The position numbers and the translations under genes were made by a program. Shown piece after piece: positions 10,949 through 20,937 of a DNA stretch of 64,000 nt. This DNA comes from Flavobacteria bacterium BAL38 (lineage in GTDB: Bacteria; Bacteroidota; Bacteroidia; Flavobacteriales; Flavobacteriaceae). Numbering within the stretch: the first letter of the stretch is position 1; each line of letters starts with the position of its first letter. The stretch is from assembly GCA_000169355.1 (NCBI GenBank), contig AAXX01000003.1:124001-188000 (forward strand). The letters are read 5' to 3'. The notes beneath the pieces are model-generated. The model saw only the letters and a list, made by a program, of their open reading frames with translations, ran no database searches and had not been told where the DNA came from.

Positions 10949-12916
10949 TTATTTATTTAGTACGATGACTATTTTGTTGAAGTCGGCGGCAGCATTGATA
11001 ACTGCTTTGTACGAATCGAAGTGTTCTAAAGGATAATTAATAATATTATAGAATTCTGTGTTCTCAATTAGAATTTTATCTCCATCTGTCTTGTAACTGC
11101 TTACAAAGGTAGCTTCTGTTTTGCCATTAATGTCTGTTTTATGGCTCATGTTAAATTTCTCTAGATTTTTAACTGTTACTCCTTTTGGTAATATGATTTT
11201 AATTTTACGTAAATAGGAGTGAGGATAATCGATTTCTACCGGCATCATACGTTTGTTTTCTTGATATAATTCCATTTGGGAACCAATTGTTTTACCTACT
11301 GAGAATAAATAATTTTCTCCCGCTTTTTGTACTAAATCTTTTCCTTCAAAAGTTACTTTTAAAACGAAAGGTTTTTTTCCTATGAATTCTGTTCCATCGT
11401 TTTCTGTTGTTAACGAAGTGTATTCTTCTTGAATGGTATAGTTTTCTGCTATACTTTTTAAAATTTCTTTATATTGTTCTGCAGGTACAAAATCTTTTAT
11501 AGGTTGTAAATTTAATGCCGCGTATCCTCCAAACGATATTTCGTCTGTAATGGTAGGATTTTCAATATCTTTTGTGAAATCGATTGTGATATTCATAACA
11601 TCGTGTGTTATTTCAACACCTGGGATTGGAATAAAATTAACTTCTCCAATTCCCATTTTAACGCCTGCAAATTCTTTTCCTTTTATGAAAAGACCATAAT
11701 TGTTTGCTAATATGTTTGGAATTAATGGAATTCTGTATTCAATTTCTGTAGGTGTCATAAATTTGTTTATAGATGGGAAAAAGAATAATAACTCATCTAA
11801 ATTTTCATAACTTTCAAATTCAGGATCAAATGCAATATCATAACGATTTGAAGCAAATACAATTTGGTTTTCAATTTTAAAATATTTGAAAATAGCTAAG
11901 TAAAGAGCTAATGTTTCGGTTTGATTGGCTTGCTTGGTTTTAATAACTTCTGCTAAATTTTCTTTTGTATCAAAATAACGGTTGTAAGGAATTGTTTTTT
12001 TAACCTTGTTTTCGATATTCCAAATTTGTTCTTGTAAATCATTAGATTTTGGAATTGTTTTACAAAATTCATCAACAGCTTTTTGACTTTTTTTGTCTAA
12101 TTCCGTGTTGAATCTTTCGAATACGTTTGAAGCAAATTCTTTGTAGTTGTATAAATTTTTAGAGCCATTGTATAAATTTGCATCTAATTTGTATCTAAAG
12201 TGTTTAATATTGGCTTTCCAGTTTGAATATTTTTCGTCATCTTCTAGTTTAGGAACGTTTGTTTCTTTTACAGAAATAGATATTTTATCTTTAAATATTT
12301 TATCGTCTATTACTGCTCCTGATAAATTATTGTATCCTTTTGTTTTAAATACCAAATGATTTGGATGAATTAATTCGAAATTAATATCCATAATTGGTAA
12401 ATCATCTTGCATTCTAAATGTTTTACCATTTAGTTCTGGTGATTCTTCTAAAACGAATATTTTTTCAATTACGGCTCCTTTTTCTAATCCGTTAATTGCG
12501 AAATAATTGTATTTAACCCCGCGTTCTTCATCTACTTCTTCTTTTATGTCTTTTTTGTCTAAAGTAATTATTTTACCACTTTTTAAAATAACACGCGCTT
12601 CATTTTTAACAACACTTTCATTTAGACTAAAGGGTAAGTATATTTTGTTGTTTTTTTCTATAGCATCGTCAGAATTAATAAAGATTTTATCGTGAAGTAA
12701 GTAGTATTGTTTAGGTCCGTTTTTATCTGTAACCACTTCAATTTTAATAGTACGACTTACAATTAGTTCGTTTTCATTTTTATATTGTTCTGGTGCCAAA
12801 AAGGCTGCTGGTTTTTGTTCCCATTGGTAATCTTTAAAGGTATAGTCTTGTGCTAAAATAGTATTAATTTGACACAGAAATAAAACAAGAATGCTTTTAG
12901 TTATTAGATTTCTCAT
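10949..12916 (-). CDS. DUF3857 domain protein, transglutaminase-like fold without the catalytic Cys
   Basis: A 655-residue exported protein with a signal peptide ending near LAQ (1-22). It has the DUF3857 arrangement: an N-terminal beta-rich domain (about 50-230), then a helical transglutaminase-like region. Where active relatives read GDCKD, this protein reads NQTET (331-335), so the Cys is replaced by Thr333 and the enzyme is probably inactive. It lies 13 nt after the active-looking paralogue and is last in a three-gene operon with a terminator behind it. The role is unknown; a binding or scaffold partner of the upstream protein is a reasonable inference. Confidence 0.8.
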   Translation of the reverse strand: MRNLITKSILVLFLCQINTILAQDYTFKDYQWEQKPAAFLAPEQYKNENELIVSRTIKIEVVTDKNGPKQYYLLHDKIFINSDDAIEKNNKIYLPFSLNESVVKNEARVILKSGKIITLDKKDIKEEVDEERGVKYNYFAINGLEKGAVIEKIFVLEESPELNGKTFRMQDDLPIMDINFELIHPNHLVFKTKGYNNLSGAVIDDKIFKDKISISVKETNVPKLEDDEKYSNWKANIKHFRYKLDANLYNGSKNLYNYKEFASNVFERFNTELDKKSQKAVDEFCKTIPKSNDLQEQIWNIENKVKKTIPYNRYFDTKENLAEVIKTKQANQTETLALYLAIFKYFKIENQIVFASNRYDIAFDPEFESYENLDELLFFFPSINKFMTPTEIEYRIPLIPNILANNYGLFIKGKEFAGVKMGIGEVNFIPIPGVEITHDVMNITIDFTKDIENPTITDEISFGGYAALNLQPIKDFVPAEQYKEILKSIAENYTIQEEYTSLTTENDGTEFIGKKPFVLKVTFEGKDLVQKAGENYLFSVGKTIGSQMELYQENKRMMPVEIDYPHSYLRKIKIILPKGVTVKNLEKFNMSHKTDINGKTEATFVSSYKTDGDKILIENTEFYNIINYPLEHFDSYKAVINAAADFNKIVIVLNK

Positions 12917-12929
12917 TTGAATTGGATTA

Positions 12930-14864
12930 TTATTTTTCGGTTAAAATTAAAGTTTCGCTATAATTGCTTTTCATTTTTTTGATGCTTTCATCCCACAATT
13001 CAAAATCGCTTGGTTCTATTACCAATTTTTTAACTTCAAATGTAAATTTGACTACCATTTTATTATTGTTTTCAGTGAAAACAGTTCCTACTTTTAGTAG
13101 CTCGTTATCTAATTCAAAATTATTAGGAATGTACTTTACTTTGTAATTAGCAGGAATTTCAAATTCGAATTCTGAATTAAAGAAAGAAACGATTTCAAAA
13201 TCATATCCTGTATTTCGGTCTTTTTGGATTGGATTTTTTTCGAATATTTTGTGTAAAAATGGATTTAGGTATAGTTCTTTATCCACTTTAATTAAATAGT
13301 TATCTAATTCAAATTCGTAATTTACATTATATGGTAAATCGCGATTGCTGATATTTTCTTCGGTATATGAATTTAGATTGAATTTATTATTTCCTTTTAA
13401 AACCAAACTTTTGATCATTTCGAAACGGGTTTTGCCAGATGCATCTCCAATTTGCATTAAAGTCATACTTCTATTAAAACCATTAAATTCCATTCTTCCG
13501 CTACCTATTAACTTTCCATCTTTAATTTGAACTTTTACTATATCGTCTACTTGATTTTTAACAGCAGCTACAACCGGAACTTTTACAATTTTAAATTCTG
13601 TTCCGTTGTTAATTAGCGCTTCTTTACCTTGTATAAAAGAAGTTGGAATTCCGTAGCGAGTTTCTCTATCGGTAGCATCTAAAAAAATATATTCGTCTCC
13701 TTTTTTATAAGAAGCAATCATATGATTGTCAACTGCAGGTGTAGCTAATTCTGTATAGGAATAAGGTATTTCTCTTGTTCCAATCCAACATAAGTTTACA
13801 TCTTTAATGTTAGCATATTCTGCCATTGAAACAATTATATTGGCCATGTCTTTACAGTCACCAAATTTTCTTTCGAAAACCAATGATGCTTCTCTTGGGA
13901 TAAAACCTTCATAACCATTTTCAAAAGCTACATATTTAATGTTGTCTTTTACCCAATAAAATATGCTTTTAATTTTTTCTTCATCTGAATTTTCATCTTT
14001 TGTGATTTCTTCAGTGATTTTTTTTAAGTCGATACATTCTTTTTTATTCAGTTGGTTTACAAAACCTTGATAGTATTTATGCAATAAAGCAATATCGTCT
14101 AAAACAACGGTTTTGTTATTGTTTATGGTGTAATCTTTAACATAAATGTCTATATGTGGTGCGGAATGTAATATGCCAGGACTATTTGATTCAAATTTGA
14201 ATGCTTTTACATCTCTTAATGTCCAGGTGTAAACAGTTTTACCTTTTACTTCCGTTTTCTTAAATTCAATTGTATTATTTGGATCGTTAAAGATTTTATA
14301 GCCAATATTCACATTTTTGTCGGTTTTTACTTCAAAAGTTGCATTTTTTATAGGAAATCCACCAATGAACATGTATTTGTGAAGTAGAAAAGGGTCGACA
14401 AATTCGCGTTTGTAATTGTATACTTTTTTTGCTCCGGTTTCTAAATTTGGAAAAATAAGTTGTCTTTCTTTAATGTCATCATAAAAAACAGATCGGCTAC
14501 TAGAGTTTTTTTCAGTTGATTGAGTTACCTTAATTTTTTTCTCTTTTCCTTTCGAATTTACAATAGAAAAAGCATCATATTCTAGCAATTTAACCAATTC
14601 AGAATAAGTAAAAGATTCCTCGTTATTGTGAATTCCGTTTTCTGAAAGTATCATCGATTCAAAAGAAGTATTTTGAATGATTTTTAACTTTTTATTTTCA
14701 ATAGAAATATCATACCCTTGATAATCTAGTAGTACAACTTCGTTGAAGTCGGGATATTCTTTTTTGTAGTCTTCAAAAGTGAGTTGTGCATGCACGCCTA
14801 TCGAAGATAATCCGATAAGCATACAAGCAACTGCTTTTTTATTTAATGATTTCAACCAATTCAT
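12930..14864 (-). CDS. DUF3857/transglutaminase-like protein, secreted
   Basis: A 644-residue protein with an N-terminal signal peptide (cleavage probably after VHA, about 26). DUF3857 occupies the first half and a transglutaminase-like core the middle. The expected triad is visible: Cys337 in KFGDCKDMANI, His381 in DNHMIAS and Asp396 in FLDATD. Such proteins act as periplasmic or surface papain-fold enzymes, often of unknown substrate. It overlaps the preceding gene by 26 nt, so translation is probably coupled. Its downstream neighbour is a paralogue lacking the Cys. Confidence 0.85.
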   Translation of the reverse strand: MNWLKSLNKKAVACMLIGLSSIGVHAQLTFEDYKKEYPDFNEVVLLDYQGYDISIENKKLKIIQNTSFESMILSENGIHNNEESFTYSELVKLLEYDAFSIVNSKGKEKKIKVTQSTEKNSSSRSVFYDDIKERQLIFPNLETGAKKVYNYKREFVDPFLLHKYMFIGGFPIKNATFEVKTDKNVNIGYKIFNDPNNTIEFKKTEVKGKTVYTWTLRDVKAFKFESNSPGILHSAPHIDIYVKDYTINNNKTVVLDDIALLHKYYQGFVNQLNKKECIDLKKITEEITKDENSDEEKIKSIFYWVKDNIKYVAFENGYEGFIPREASLVFERKFGDCKDMANIIVSMAEYANIKDVNLCWIGTREIPYSYTELATPAVDNHMIASYKKGDEYIFLDATDRETRYGIPTSFIQGKEALINNGTEFKIVKVPVVAAVKNQVDDIVKVQIKDGKLIGSGRMEFNGFNRSMTLMQIGDASGKTRFEMIKSLVLKGNNKFNLNSYTEENISNRDLPYNVNYEFELDNYLIKVDKELYLNPFLHKIFEKNPIQKDRNTGYDFEIVSFFNSEFEFEIPANYKVKYIPNNFELDNELLKVGTVFTENNNKMVVKFTFEVKKLVIEPSDFELWDESIKKMKSNYSETLILTEK

Positions 14865-17800
14865 CTGAATCGTATTTTTTAGTTAGTGTTAAAACACCGT
14901 TTGTATAAATTAATAAGTCGCCATGAAGCTCATCATTTTTATAATTTGCTGTTAACCATGGTTTTCCGTCTTCTTTAAAGTAAGTGTGAGTGCCCTCAAA
15001 ATCACCATTTTTCAAATTCTCTTTTTTGTATACTTTACCATTTGTATAATACTCTGTTCTTTCTCCTTCAAATAAACCATTTTTGTAATTTGCTTCGTAT
15101 TCTACTTTTCCTTCGGCATTAAATACCGATAATTTTCCATGAGGAACACCTTTTACAAAGTTAACTTTTATAGCTGTTTTACCATTTGAATACGTTGACG
15201 TTATGTCGGCACTTTCAGTAGGTGTTTTTATTTTTTCTGAAAATCCACCTGTTTTATTTAAAGTAGCATAACTTACTAAAGCATTGCTTTCATAATCTAC
15301 TTTTAAAATTGGTTCCCCTTTTTGATTATAGTAGATGTACTCACCATCTGTTAGACCATCTAATTCATTATATTCAAACATTTTAGCCTTGTTGTGGTAG
15401 TAACGAATTGTTTTTCCATTTTCATTACCAAATGAATATTCGCTAGTAATTCTTAAATTACCTACTAAATCATATTGAGAATCGATACCATTAATTAAAC
15501 CACAGTAGTAATTTCTTTCAAACATTAACGTTCCGTATGGACTGTAGTGTTTATAATTATTATTGATTCTTCCGTTAACATATTGAAAATCTGAAATTAT
15601 ATTGCCTAATTTATCTTTTGAAGTAAATTTTCCATTGTAATTTCCATTTACCATTTCGAATTCCTGAGTCGTAGCTCCGTTGCTAAGATTTAAATTTACT
15701 TTACCCGTTTTGTTTTTATAATCTAATTCAAATTCTTTTTTGCCATTACTATCGTAGCTTTCTGTATAAATAATTTCGCCTTCGATGAATTTAGAAATCT
15801 GAGAAAGCTTTCCAGATTGTCTGTAGGTTGTTTTAGAGTAATTCACTTCGTTGTCAACAATAAAACCGTCTACTTTTAGCGTTCCATCTGCATAAAAAGT
15901 TTGATATGGTCCGTTTTGTGTTCCGTTTGAATAATATGATACTTCATTTAAAATGCCACTATCATAAATTTCATAAACGCCATTTAACGCATCATTTTCA
16001 TAGTTTGAAATCGATCGTAATTGCCCTCTATTATTGTAAGCATAAGCTAATCCCGTTTGATTTCCATTTGAATAGCTTTCTTTATATTTTAAATTTCCAT
16101 TTGTAAAGAAATAATTCCATTCGCCTGTTTTTTTACCTTTTTCAAAGAAACCCGTTATTTGTTTGTTGTTTTCTAAGCTAGAAATAGTAAACGCTTTTTT
16201 AGTTAAATTTATTTCAACAGGTTTAGGATTTGTAGCAGAATATTGAAGTCCTGATTTTAATTCGCCTCCTTTGTATTTTTCTTCAAAGTATTTTTCTCCT
16301 TTTGGATTGAAATAACTGTATGATTCTAACTCTTCTTTATCGTTAAATAGTAATTCAGAAGAAGTTAAGCCATTATAGAAATAGTTAATAGTTTTTGAAA
16401 TTTTTCCATTGGTATAAAAACTTTCAAATTCTAATTTATTATTTGAATAGTATTTTTTATAGCTGCCTAAAATTTTACCATTAGCGTAATTTCCTTCAGC
16501 TTTTAAAATTTTACCATCAAAATATTGCATGTATTTTCCATCAATTTCACCATTTTTATAAGTTGTTGAAACTGTAATATCACCAAGCTCGTTGTATAAT
16601 ATATAAGAACCGTTTAATTCTCCATTTGCATAAGTAATTACGCTACTTTTAGTTCCGTTTGGATAATAACACGTTAAAGCACCATCTCTTTCACCATTTG
16701 TAAAGTTAAGTTCGCAATTTTTTCCTCCATTCACATGGAAAGTGCTACTTAATCCATGAAGGACATCGTCTTTATAGTTTTCAATAACGCTTATGTTTCC
16801 ATTAGAATAGTATTCTTTTTTCTCACCATTTAATTTTCCTGCAGCATACATTTTTTCCATTTCAAGGTTACCCTTTTCATCGAAATATTTTTGCAACCCA
16901 TCTAATTCATCATTCTTTAGATTTAACTCGCCTTCAATATTACCATTTTCACCTAAAAGTTTAAATTTTCCTTCTTTTTTGTTGTTTACAACAGGACCTA
17001 AAATAAATGGTTTTCCGTCATTTAAGTACACTACAACTTCTTCGGTTTTACCAAAATGCTCTACATTTCTTTTTGCAAATTGATTCCAAAAATCGACCAT
17101 GTAGTACTTTTCGTAGAAAGTTGTAATTTCTTTTTTGTGTTTACTAATTTCTTTTCCTAATTGTTCTTCAAGTCCAATAAGCATGTAATAGCTAAAGCCA
17201 ACGAATTGTTTTTTAATTACCACATCTTTAATCCAAGGCATGTAGGTAGTTTCAAAAAAGCCATTTCCCATTTTGTGTTCTAAACTATACTCCATAACGG
17301 CTTGCATTTGACGCATAATTACATCGTCTATATCCGTTTTAAGTTTGTATGCTTTTCTTAATGGTAATTGATTTCTTAAAATGGTTACTAATTCTTCATA
17401 ATTATCACCACTTTTAGAAAAAACAACATTTCCTTTTGTTAGATAATTTTCACCAAATTTTTTATTTAATTTTAAGATGGCTTCTTGAGCAAATTTTCCG
17501 TTTGGAGCAATAGCTAAATAACTTAATAAAGCCATACTACCTTCTACAATGTTACCGTTTTCTAATGCAATAGTACCTAAAAAATAATGTCCAGAGGCTA
17601 AATTAGGATTAATTGTTATGGCTTTTTTTAAGATATCTGCACTTTTTTGATTGTCTTCTTTTCTTAAATATAAAATAGCTTGGTTGTATAAGAAATTCGA
17701 TGAATTACTTAAATATTGAGCTCCTTCGTTAAATATTTTTTCTGCTTTATCGTATTCTTTTTCATCGCTATAATAAGTACCAAATAGGGTATATAATGAA

Positions 17801-18099
17801 GGATAATCTTTCATTTTATCCTCTTTATATAACGTTTCTAAATGATTTAAAAGTTCCTCTTTTTTATTGTCAGCAAATAAAGCAAGTGCTATTTCATATT
17901 GTGCAACTAAATATTTAGGATCGGTTTTTGCGATTTTTTTAAATTCAGTTATTGCATTGCTGTATTGTTCTTTTTGGTAATATCCAAATGCGGTGCTAAT
18001 AATTGAATCAGTTGAATAAGCAAAAGAATAGTCTCTTTTTGACTGAGAAAAAACATTGGAACATCCAATGATTAAAAGCGATAAAAATAAGTTTTTCAT
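14839..18099 (-). CDS. Large TPR and MORN/YwqK-type repeat protein, secreted
   Basis: I place the start at the ATG at 18099, which opens a signal peptide (MKNLFLSLLIIGCSNVFSQ); an upstream in-frame start adds seven unlikely residues. The product has 1086 residues. About 25-230 look like TPR helices (for example AQYEIALALFADNKKEEL and LASGHYFLGTIALENGNIV). From about 360 to the end, YYxNGxxxxxxxYKNGxxxG units recur about twenty times, the MORN-like pattern called YwqK. The usual database name, YwqK-family antitoxin, is a label for the repeats and not evidence of a toxin-antitoxin role. The LIIGCSN segment could alternatively be a lipobox. It leads the DUF3857 operon. Confidence 0.82.
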   Translation of the reverse strand: MKNLFLSLLIIGCSNVFSQSKRDYSFAYSTDSIISTAFGYYQKEQYSNAITEFKKIAKTDPKYLVAQYEIALALFADNKKEELLNHLETLYKEDKMKDYPSLYTLFGTYYSDEKEYDKAEKIFNEGAQYLSNSSNFLYNQAILYLRKEDNQKSADILKKAITINPNLASGHYFLGTIALENGNIVEGSMALLSYLAIAPNGKFAQEAILKLNKKFGENYLTKGNVVFSKSGDNYEELVTILRNQLPLRKAYKLKTDIDDVIMRQMQAVMEYSLEHKMGNGFFETTYMPWIKDVVIKKQFVGFSYYMLIGLEEQLGKEISKHKKEITTFYEKYYMVDFWNQFAKRNVEHFGKTEEVVVYLNDGKPFILGPVVNNKKEGKFKLLGENGNIEGELNLKNDELDGLQKYFDEKGNLEMEKMYAAGKLNGEKKEYYSNGNISVIENYKDDVLHGLSSTFHVNGGKNCELNFTNGERDGALTCYYPNGTKSSVITYANGELNGSYILYNELGDITVSTTYKNGEIDGKYMQYFDGKILKAEGNYANGKILGSYKKYYSNNKLEFESFYTNGKISKTINYFYNGLTSSELLFNDKEELESYSYFNPKGEKYFEEKYKGGELKSGLQYSATNPKPVEINLTKKAFTISSLENNKQITGFFEKGKKTGEWNYFFTNGNLKYKESYSNGNQTGLAYAYNNRGQLRSISNYENDALNGVYEIYDSGILNEVSYYSNGTQNGPYQTFYADGTLKVDGFIVDNEVNYSKTTYRQSGKLSQISKFIEGEIIYTESYDSNGKKEFELDYKNKTGKVNLNLSNGATTQEFEMVNGNYNGKFTSKDKLGNIISDFQYVNGRINNNYKHYSPYGTLMFERNYYCGLINGIDSQYDLVGNLRITSEYSFGNENGKTIRYYHNKAKMFEYNELDGLTDGEYIYYNQKGEPILKVDYESNALVSYATLNKTGGFSEKIKTPTESADITSTYSNGKTAIKVNFVKGVPHGKLSVFNAEGKVEYEANYKNGLFEGERTEYYTNGKVYKKENLKNGDFEGTHTYFKEDGKPWLTANYKNDELHGDLLIYTNGVLTLTKKYDSDELVEIIK

Positions 18100-18191
18100 G
18101 TGGAAATAAAATTTAATCAAATATAAATTTTATTTCTATTTTTTGTATTTATTTTCTTAAAAATAATTGTTTTTTAACATATTAAAAAAAA

Positions 18192-19232
18192 TTAAAAATC
18201 TAATATAGTATCGTAATGTTTATGATGCTTTTTAAATTCAGAAACACCTTCTTTGAATGTTAGGAATTTAGCTCCATTTTTTCTGTTTTCTTTACTAATA
18301 AGATACATGTAATGAAAATGACGTGTAAGTTCTTTCCAACCAAAAAACAGACTGTGTTTAGGGTCGTACATATGGGTTGGCTCGCTAATAGCTCCGTTAA
18401 TTTCTACAATTTGAAAGTTTATTCCTTTTGCCAAGTCACTAAAATTAGAAAACATAATATCCATTCTTCCAAAATAAAAACCTTCAATTTGATTGCAAAT
18501 GGCATTAAAACTAGCCGTCATTTCTGCTGTAATTTCATGACTAGCATCAACAAATTTTGTTCCTCTGCAATGATTCCCGTAAGGAACTAAATTAATACTT
18601 TCTTTGTCTTTTAAAACCGTGTTTAATTTGTCTTTGTATTCTTCTTCTAACGTTTCTAATTGCAATAAATACCGTTTATCTTGATGTAATAATTCGCGAA
18701 TTGTATTTTTTCCATTTCCAGTTACAATCATAAATTCTTTAGATACGATTCCGGTTATTTTTCCAAGCTGATTAGGTAATTTTACATAAAACAGACCAAT
18801 TTCATTTTCGTACGGAATTAAATCTTGAATTAAAATATTAAATTTTGCTTTTTGAAAATAGGCTTCGAGTTCTTTTGTGTTATGAATTTTTTTTACGGCT
18901 GTTCCTCTTAAGCCTATATCTGGTTTTGCAATTAAAGGGAATTGGATGTTTTCAGAATTAATTTTTTGAACAATAGTTTCGAAATTTTCATCAGAATTTA
19001 CTAAAATCGTTTTTGGGTAAAAAGCGGGTGGAATTAAATCATAAATTTCTTTTTTTGATTCCATAAAAAAGCCACCATTTTTAATTGAAGGATTTGAGGC
19101 ATTGAAATAAAAAAAAGAGCGTGTTTTAGCCGCATAAAATAAATATTGAAAATACACCGGAAAATAAACTACTTGATAAGGCCAATATTCCCAATTGATT
19201 AGTTTATGAAGGAAAAGATTAAATTTTGTCAT
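18192..19232 (-). CDS. ATP-grasp domain protein
   Basis: A 346-residue protein with an ATP-grasp fold. FPLIAKPDIGLRGTAVKK (about 96-113) is the nucleotide-binding strand and glycine loop, and the segment from GFYFGRMDIMF to FQIVEINGAISEPTHMYDP (about 250-290) supplies the metal-binding acidic and Asn residues. ATP-grasp enzymes join a carboxylate to an amine through an acyl-phosphate; the substrate here is not identifiable. It lies 4 nt after the NRDE gene and is the last gene of msrB-dinB-NRDE-ATP-grasp. It could be a D-Ala-D-Ala-ligase-like or peptide-forming enzyme. Confidence 0.8.
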   Translation of the reverse strand: MTKFNLFLHKLINWEYWPYQVVYFPVYFQYLFYAAKTRSFFYFNASNPSIKNGGFFMESKKEIYDLIPPAFYPKTILVNSDENFETIVQKINSENIQFPLIAKPDIGLRGTAVKKIHNTKELEAYFQKAKFNILIQDLIPYENEIGLFYVKLPNQLGKITGIVSKEFMIVTGNGKNTIRELLHQDKRYLLQLETLEEEYKDKLNTVLKDKESINLVPYGNHCRGTKFVDASHEITAEMTASFNAICNQIEGFYFGRMDIMFSNFSDLAKGINFQIVEINGAISEPTHMYDPKHSLFFGWKELTRHFHYMYLISKENRKNGAKFLTFKEGVSEFKKHHKHYDTILDF

Positions 19233-19236
19233 TCTT

Positions 19237-19911
19237 TTAATTGAATAAATCCAGATAAGTCATTTCTATTTTTGAATTTGATACCAAACATTGCGTAATA
19301 CTAACTGTTTTTAGTTGGTTATTACGATTAATTTGCAAACCAAATTCTTTATTTTCTGTCTCTGTAAATTGATGAAAGTATAGAATTTCATTAGCTTTTG
19401 GGCTACCTGTTGATTTTAAAAAGTGATCAAACCAATTTTTTCTTTGTGCTCTAATTTCTTTAGAATATAGTGTAGAAGAAGACCAAATATGAAATTCATT
19501 TTCATTAATTAATTCTTTGCTTTTTTCTATTTCGTTCCATTGTAATTGTATTAGTTTATTGTTTTCAAATAATACAATTGTGAAGGGTTCTATATCTTTT
19601 AAATCTATTTTTTGCCAATGGTTTAAAGTGTTTTTTGAAGTCATTAATTCAATTACAATTAAACCTCTACTTTTTTTATAATTGCTCTTAGAAATATGCT
19701 TTTCTTTTGCACCATTAAGTAAAACAATAATTTTACTATTAGTATGAGCCATCCAAGTTCCGCCAGCTTTTGGGTCTTTTGGAAAAATTATTTTTTCGCC
19801 TTCAATTTCATATTCTTGAGGAGAAATTGCTTTTTCTCTTGCAATTTTCTCATCTCTGTTAGAAGTAATAATACATCCGTTTTTTGTTGGAATATACGTT
19901 ACTGTGCACAT
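19237..19911 (-). CDS. NRDE (TANGO2-like) family protein
   Basis: The 224-residue protein begins MCTVTYIP and has the name-giving NRDE at 18-21. In this family Cys2 becomes N-terminal after Met removal, which suggests an N-terminal-nucleophile hydrolase fold; that function is not proven here. Other family landmarks are GGTWMAHTN (50-58) and RGLIV. It overlaps the end of the preceding DinB-like gene by 13 nt, so the two are co-translated. The biochemical role of the family is unsettled. Confidence 0.85.
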   Translation of the reverse strand: MCTVTYIPTKNGCIITSNRDEKIAREKAISPQEYEIEGEKIIFPKDPKAGGTWMAHTNSKIIVLLNGAKEKHISKSNYKKSRGLIVIELMTSKNTLNHWQKIDLKDIEPFTIVLFENNKLIQLQWNEIEKSKELINENEFHIWSSSTLYSKEIRAQRKNWFDHFLKSTGSPKANEILYFHQFTETENKEFGLQINRNNQLKTVSITQCLVSNSKIEMTYLDLFN

Positions 19912-20387
19912 TGTCTTCGATATTCAAGTGTTGATGGTGCTATTCCAAAGGAATTGGCAACTTTAATATGCGGTAAACGAAGTACTACAACTTTTATTAA
20001 AGCCTGATGATGAATACTGTGTTCTAAATTATAAACCAATTCTCTAAAATAATTAGTGGATAATGTTTCAGAAGTGCTGTAACAATTGTGAACTAATGAA
20101 AGCGATTTATTTGGCTTGTCTATTTCTACTAGAATTTTTTCAATTTTTAAAAGCGCCTCATTTACATCGGTCTGAAGGATTAAATCACGTTTTCTATTAT
20201 CGTAATTAACTAATCCATATTCATAATTATCTAGCAAACATTCAAATAATTCAATAATATGTCGCATGTGTTCGCCAATGGTAGCATTGCTTAATTCAGG
20301 ATTTTTATGTGAATAGTCGTCATTTGTAAGTTGACGAAGCAATTCGATGTTTTCGTAAAGGTTATTTTTTATGTTTTCTACTAACAT
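19899..20387 (-). CDS. DinB-like four-helix metalloprotein
   Basis: With the ATG at 20387 as start (4 nt after the msrB stop) the product has 162 residues; an earlier in-frame start would overlap msrB. It is all-helical with His40 and His43 in GEHMRHIIE, and His123, His126 and His127 in NLEHSIHHQAL, the spaced histidines of DinB/YfiT proteins that bind a divalent metal. Family members act as thiol-dependent transferases or have unknown roles. It shares an operon with msrB, NRDE and ATP-grasp genes, which may suggest a link to thiol or oxidative metabolism. Confidence 0.8.
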   Translation of the reverse strand: MLVENIKNNLYENIELLRQLTNDDYSHKNPELSNATIGEHMRHIIELFECLLDNYEYGLVNYDNRKRDLILQTDVNEALLKIEKILVEIDKPNKSLSLVHNCYSTSETLSTNYFRELVYNLEHSIHHQALIKVVVLRLPHIKVANSFGIAPSTLEYRRQCAQ

Positions 20388-20391
20388 GTTC

Positions 20392-20868
20392 TTACTTTGT
20401 TTCTGGAACAAATTTTATAGAAACAGAATTCATACAAAAACGTTGACCTGTAGTTTCTTTAGGACCATCATCAAAAATATGACCTAAATGGCCGTCACAT
20501 TTAGCACATATAACCTCTGTTCTTACCATTCCATAACTCAAATCTTGAACATAAACGACAGAACCTTTAATTGCTTTGTCAAATGAAGGCCAACCACAGT
20601 GCGAATCAAATTTGGTGTCTGATGTAAATAATTCATTTCCACAACCTGCACAAACGTATTTTCCTTTTTCAAAATGGTCATAATATTCACCAGTAAAGGC
20701 TCTTTCTGTCCCTTTTTTTCTTAAAACTTCATATTGCTCTGGAGTTAGGTCTGCTTTCCATTCAGCATCTGTTTTTTTTGAATTTGAATTCATAGGTTTA
20801 GTTTCTTTGTTTTGTGATTGACACGACTGAAGTGTAATTACTAAAAGTAATAAAAATAAATTTTTCAT
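20392..20868 (-). CDS. msrB: Methionine-R-sulfoxide reductase B, lipoprotein form
   Basis: It reduces the R-epimer of methionine sulfoxide in proteins. The 158 residues begin with a lipoprotein signal (LQSC, Cys16), so the enzyme is probably membrane-attached outside the cytoplasm. Zinc ligands are Cys73/Cys76 (CAGC) and Cys121/Cys124 (CAKC); CGWPSF (91-96) and HLGHIFDDGP are present; the catalytic Cys145 is in RFCMNS. It is first in a four-gene operon. The assignment is secure; the export follows from the visible lipobox. Confidence 0.95.
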   Translation of the reverse strand: MKNLFLLLLVITLQSCQSQNKETKPMNSNSKKTDAEWKADLTPEQYEVLRKKGTERAFTGEYYDHFEKGKYVCAGCGNELFTSDTKFDSHCGWPSFDKAIKGSVVYVQDLSYGMVRTEVICAKCDGHLGHIFDDGPKETTGQRFCMNSVSIKFVPETK

Positions 20869-20937
20869 AGTTAACTTTTTTTCAAATTTAAATGTAAGAA
20901 TTCAGATAAAGTGTTAACTAATTAACAAAATATTGAA

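Noticed and set aside
18018..18120. Earlier in-frame start for the large repeat protein at 18120
   Set aside because: The later ATG at 18099 opens a clean signal peptide; the extra residues MIKFYFH do not fit.
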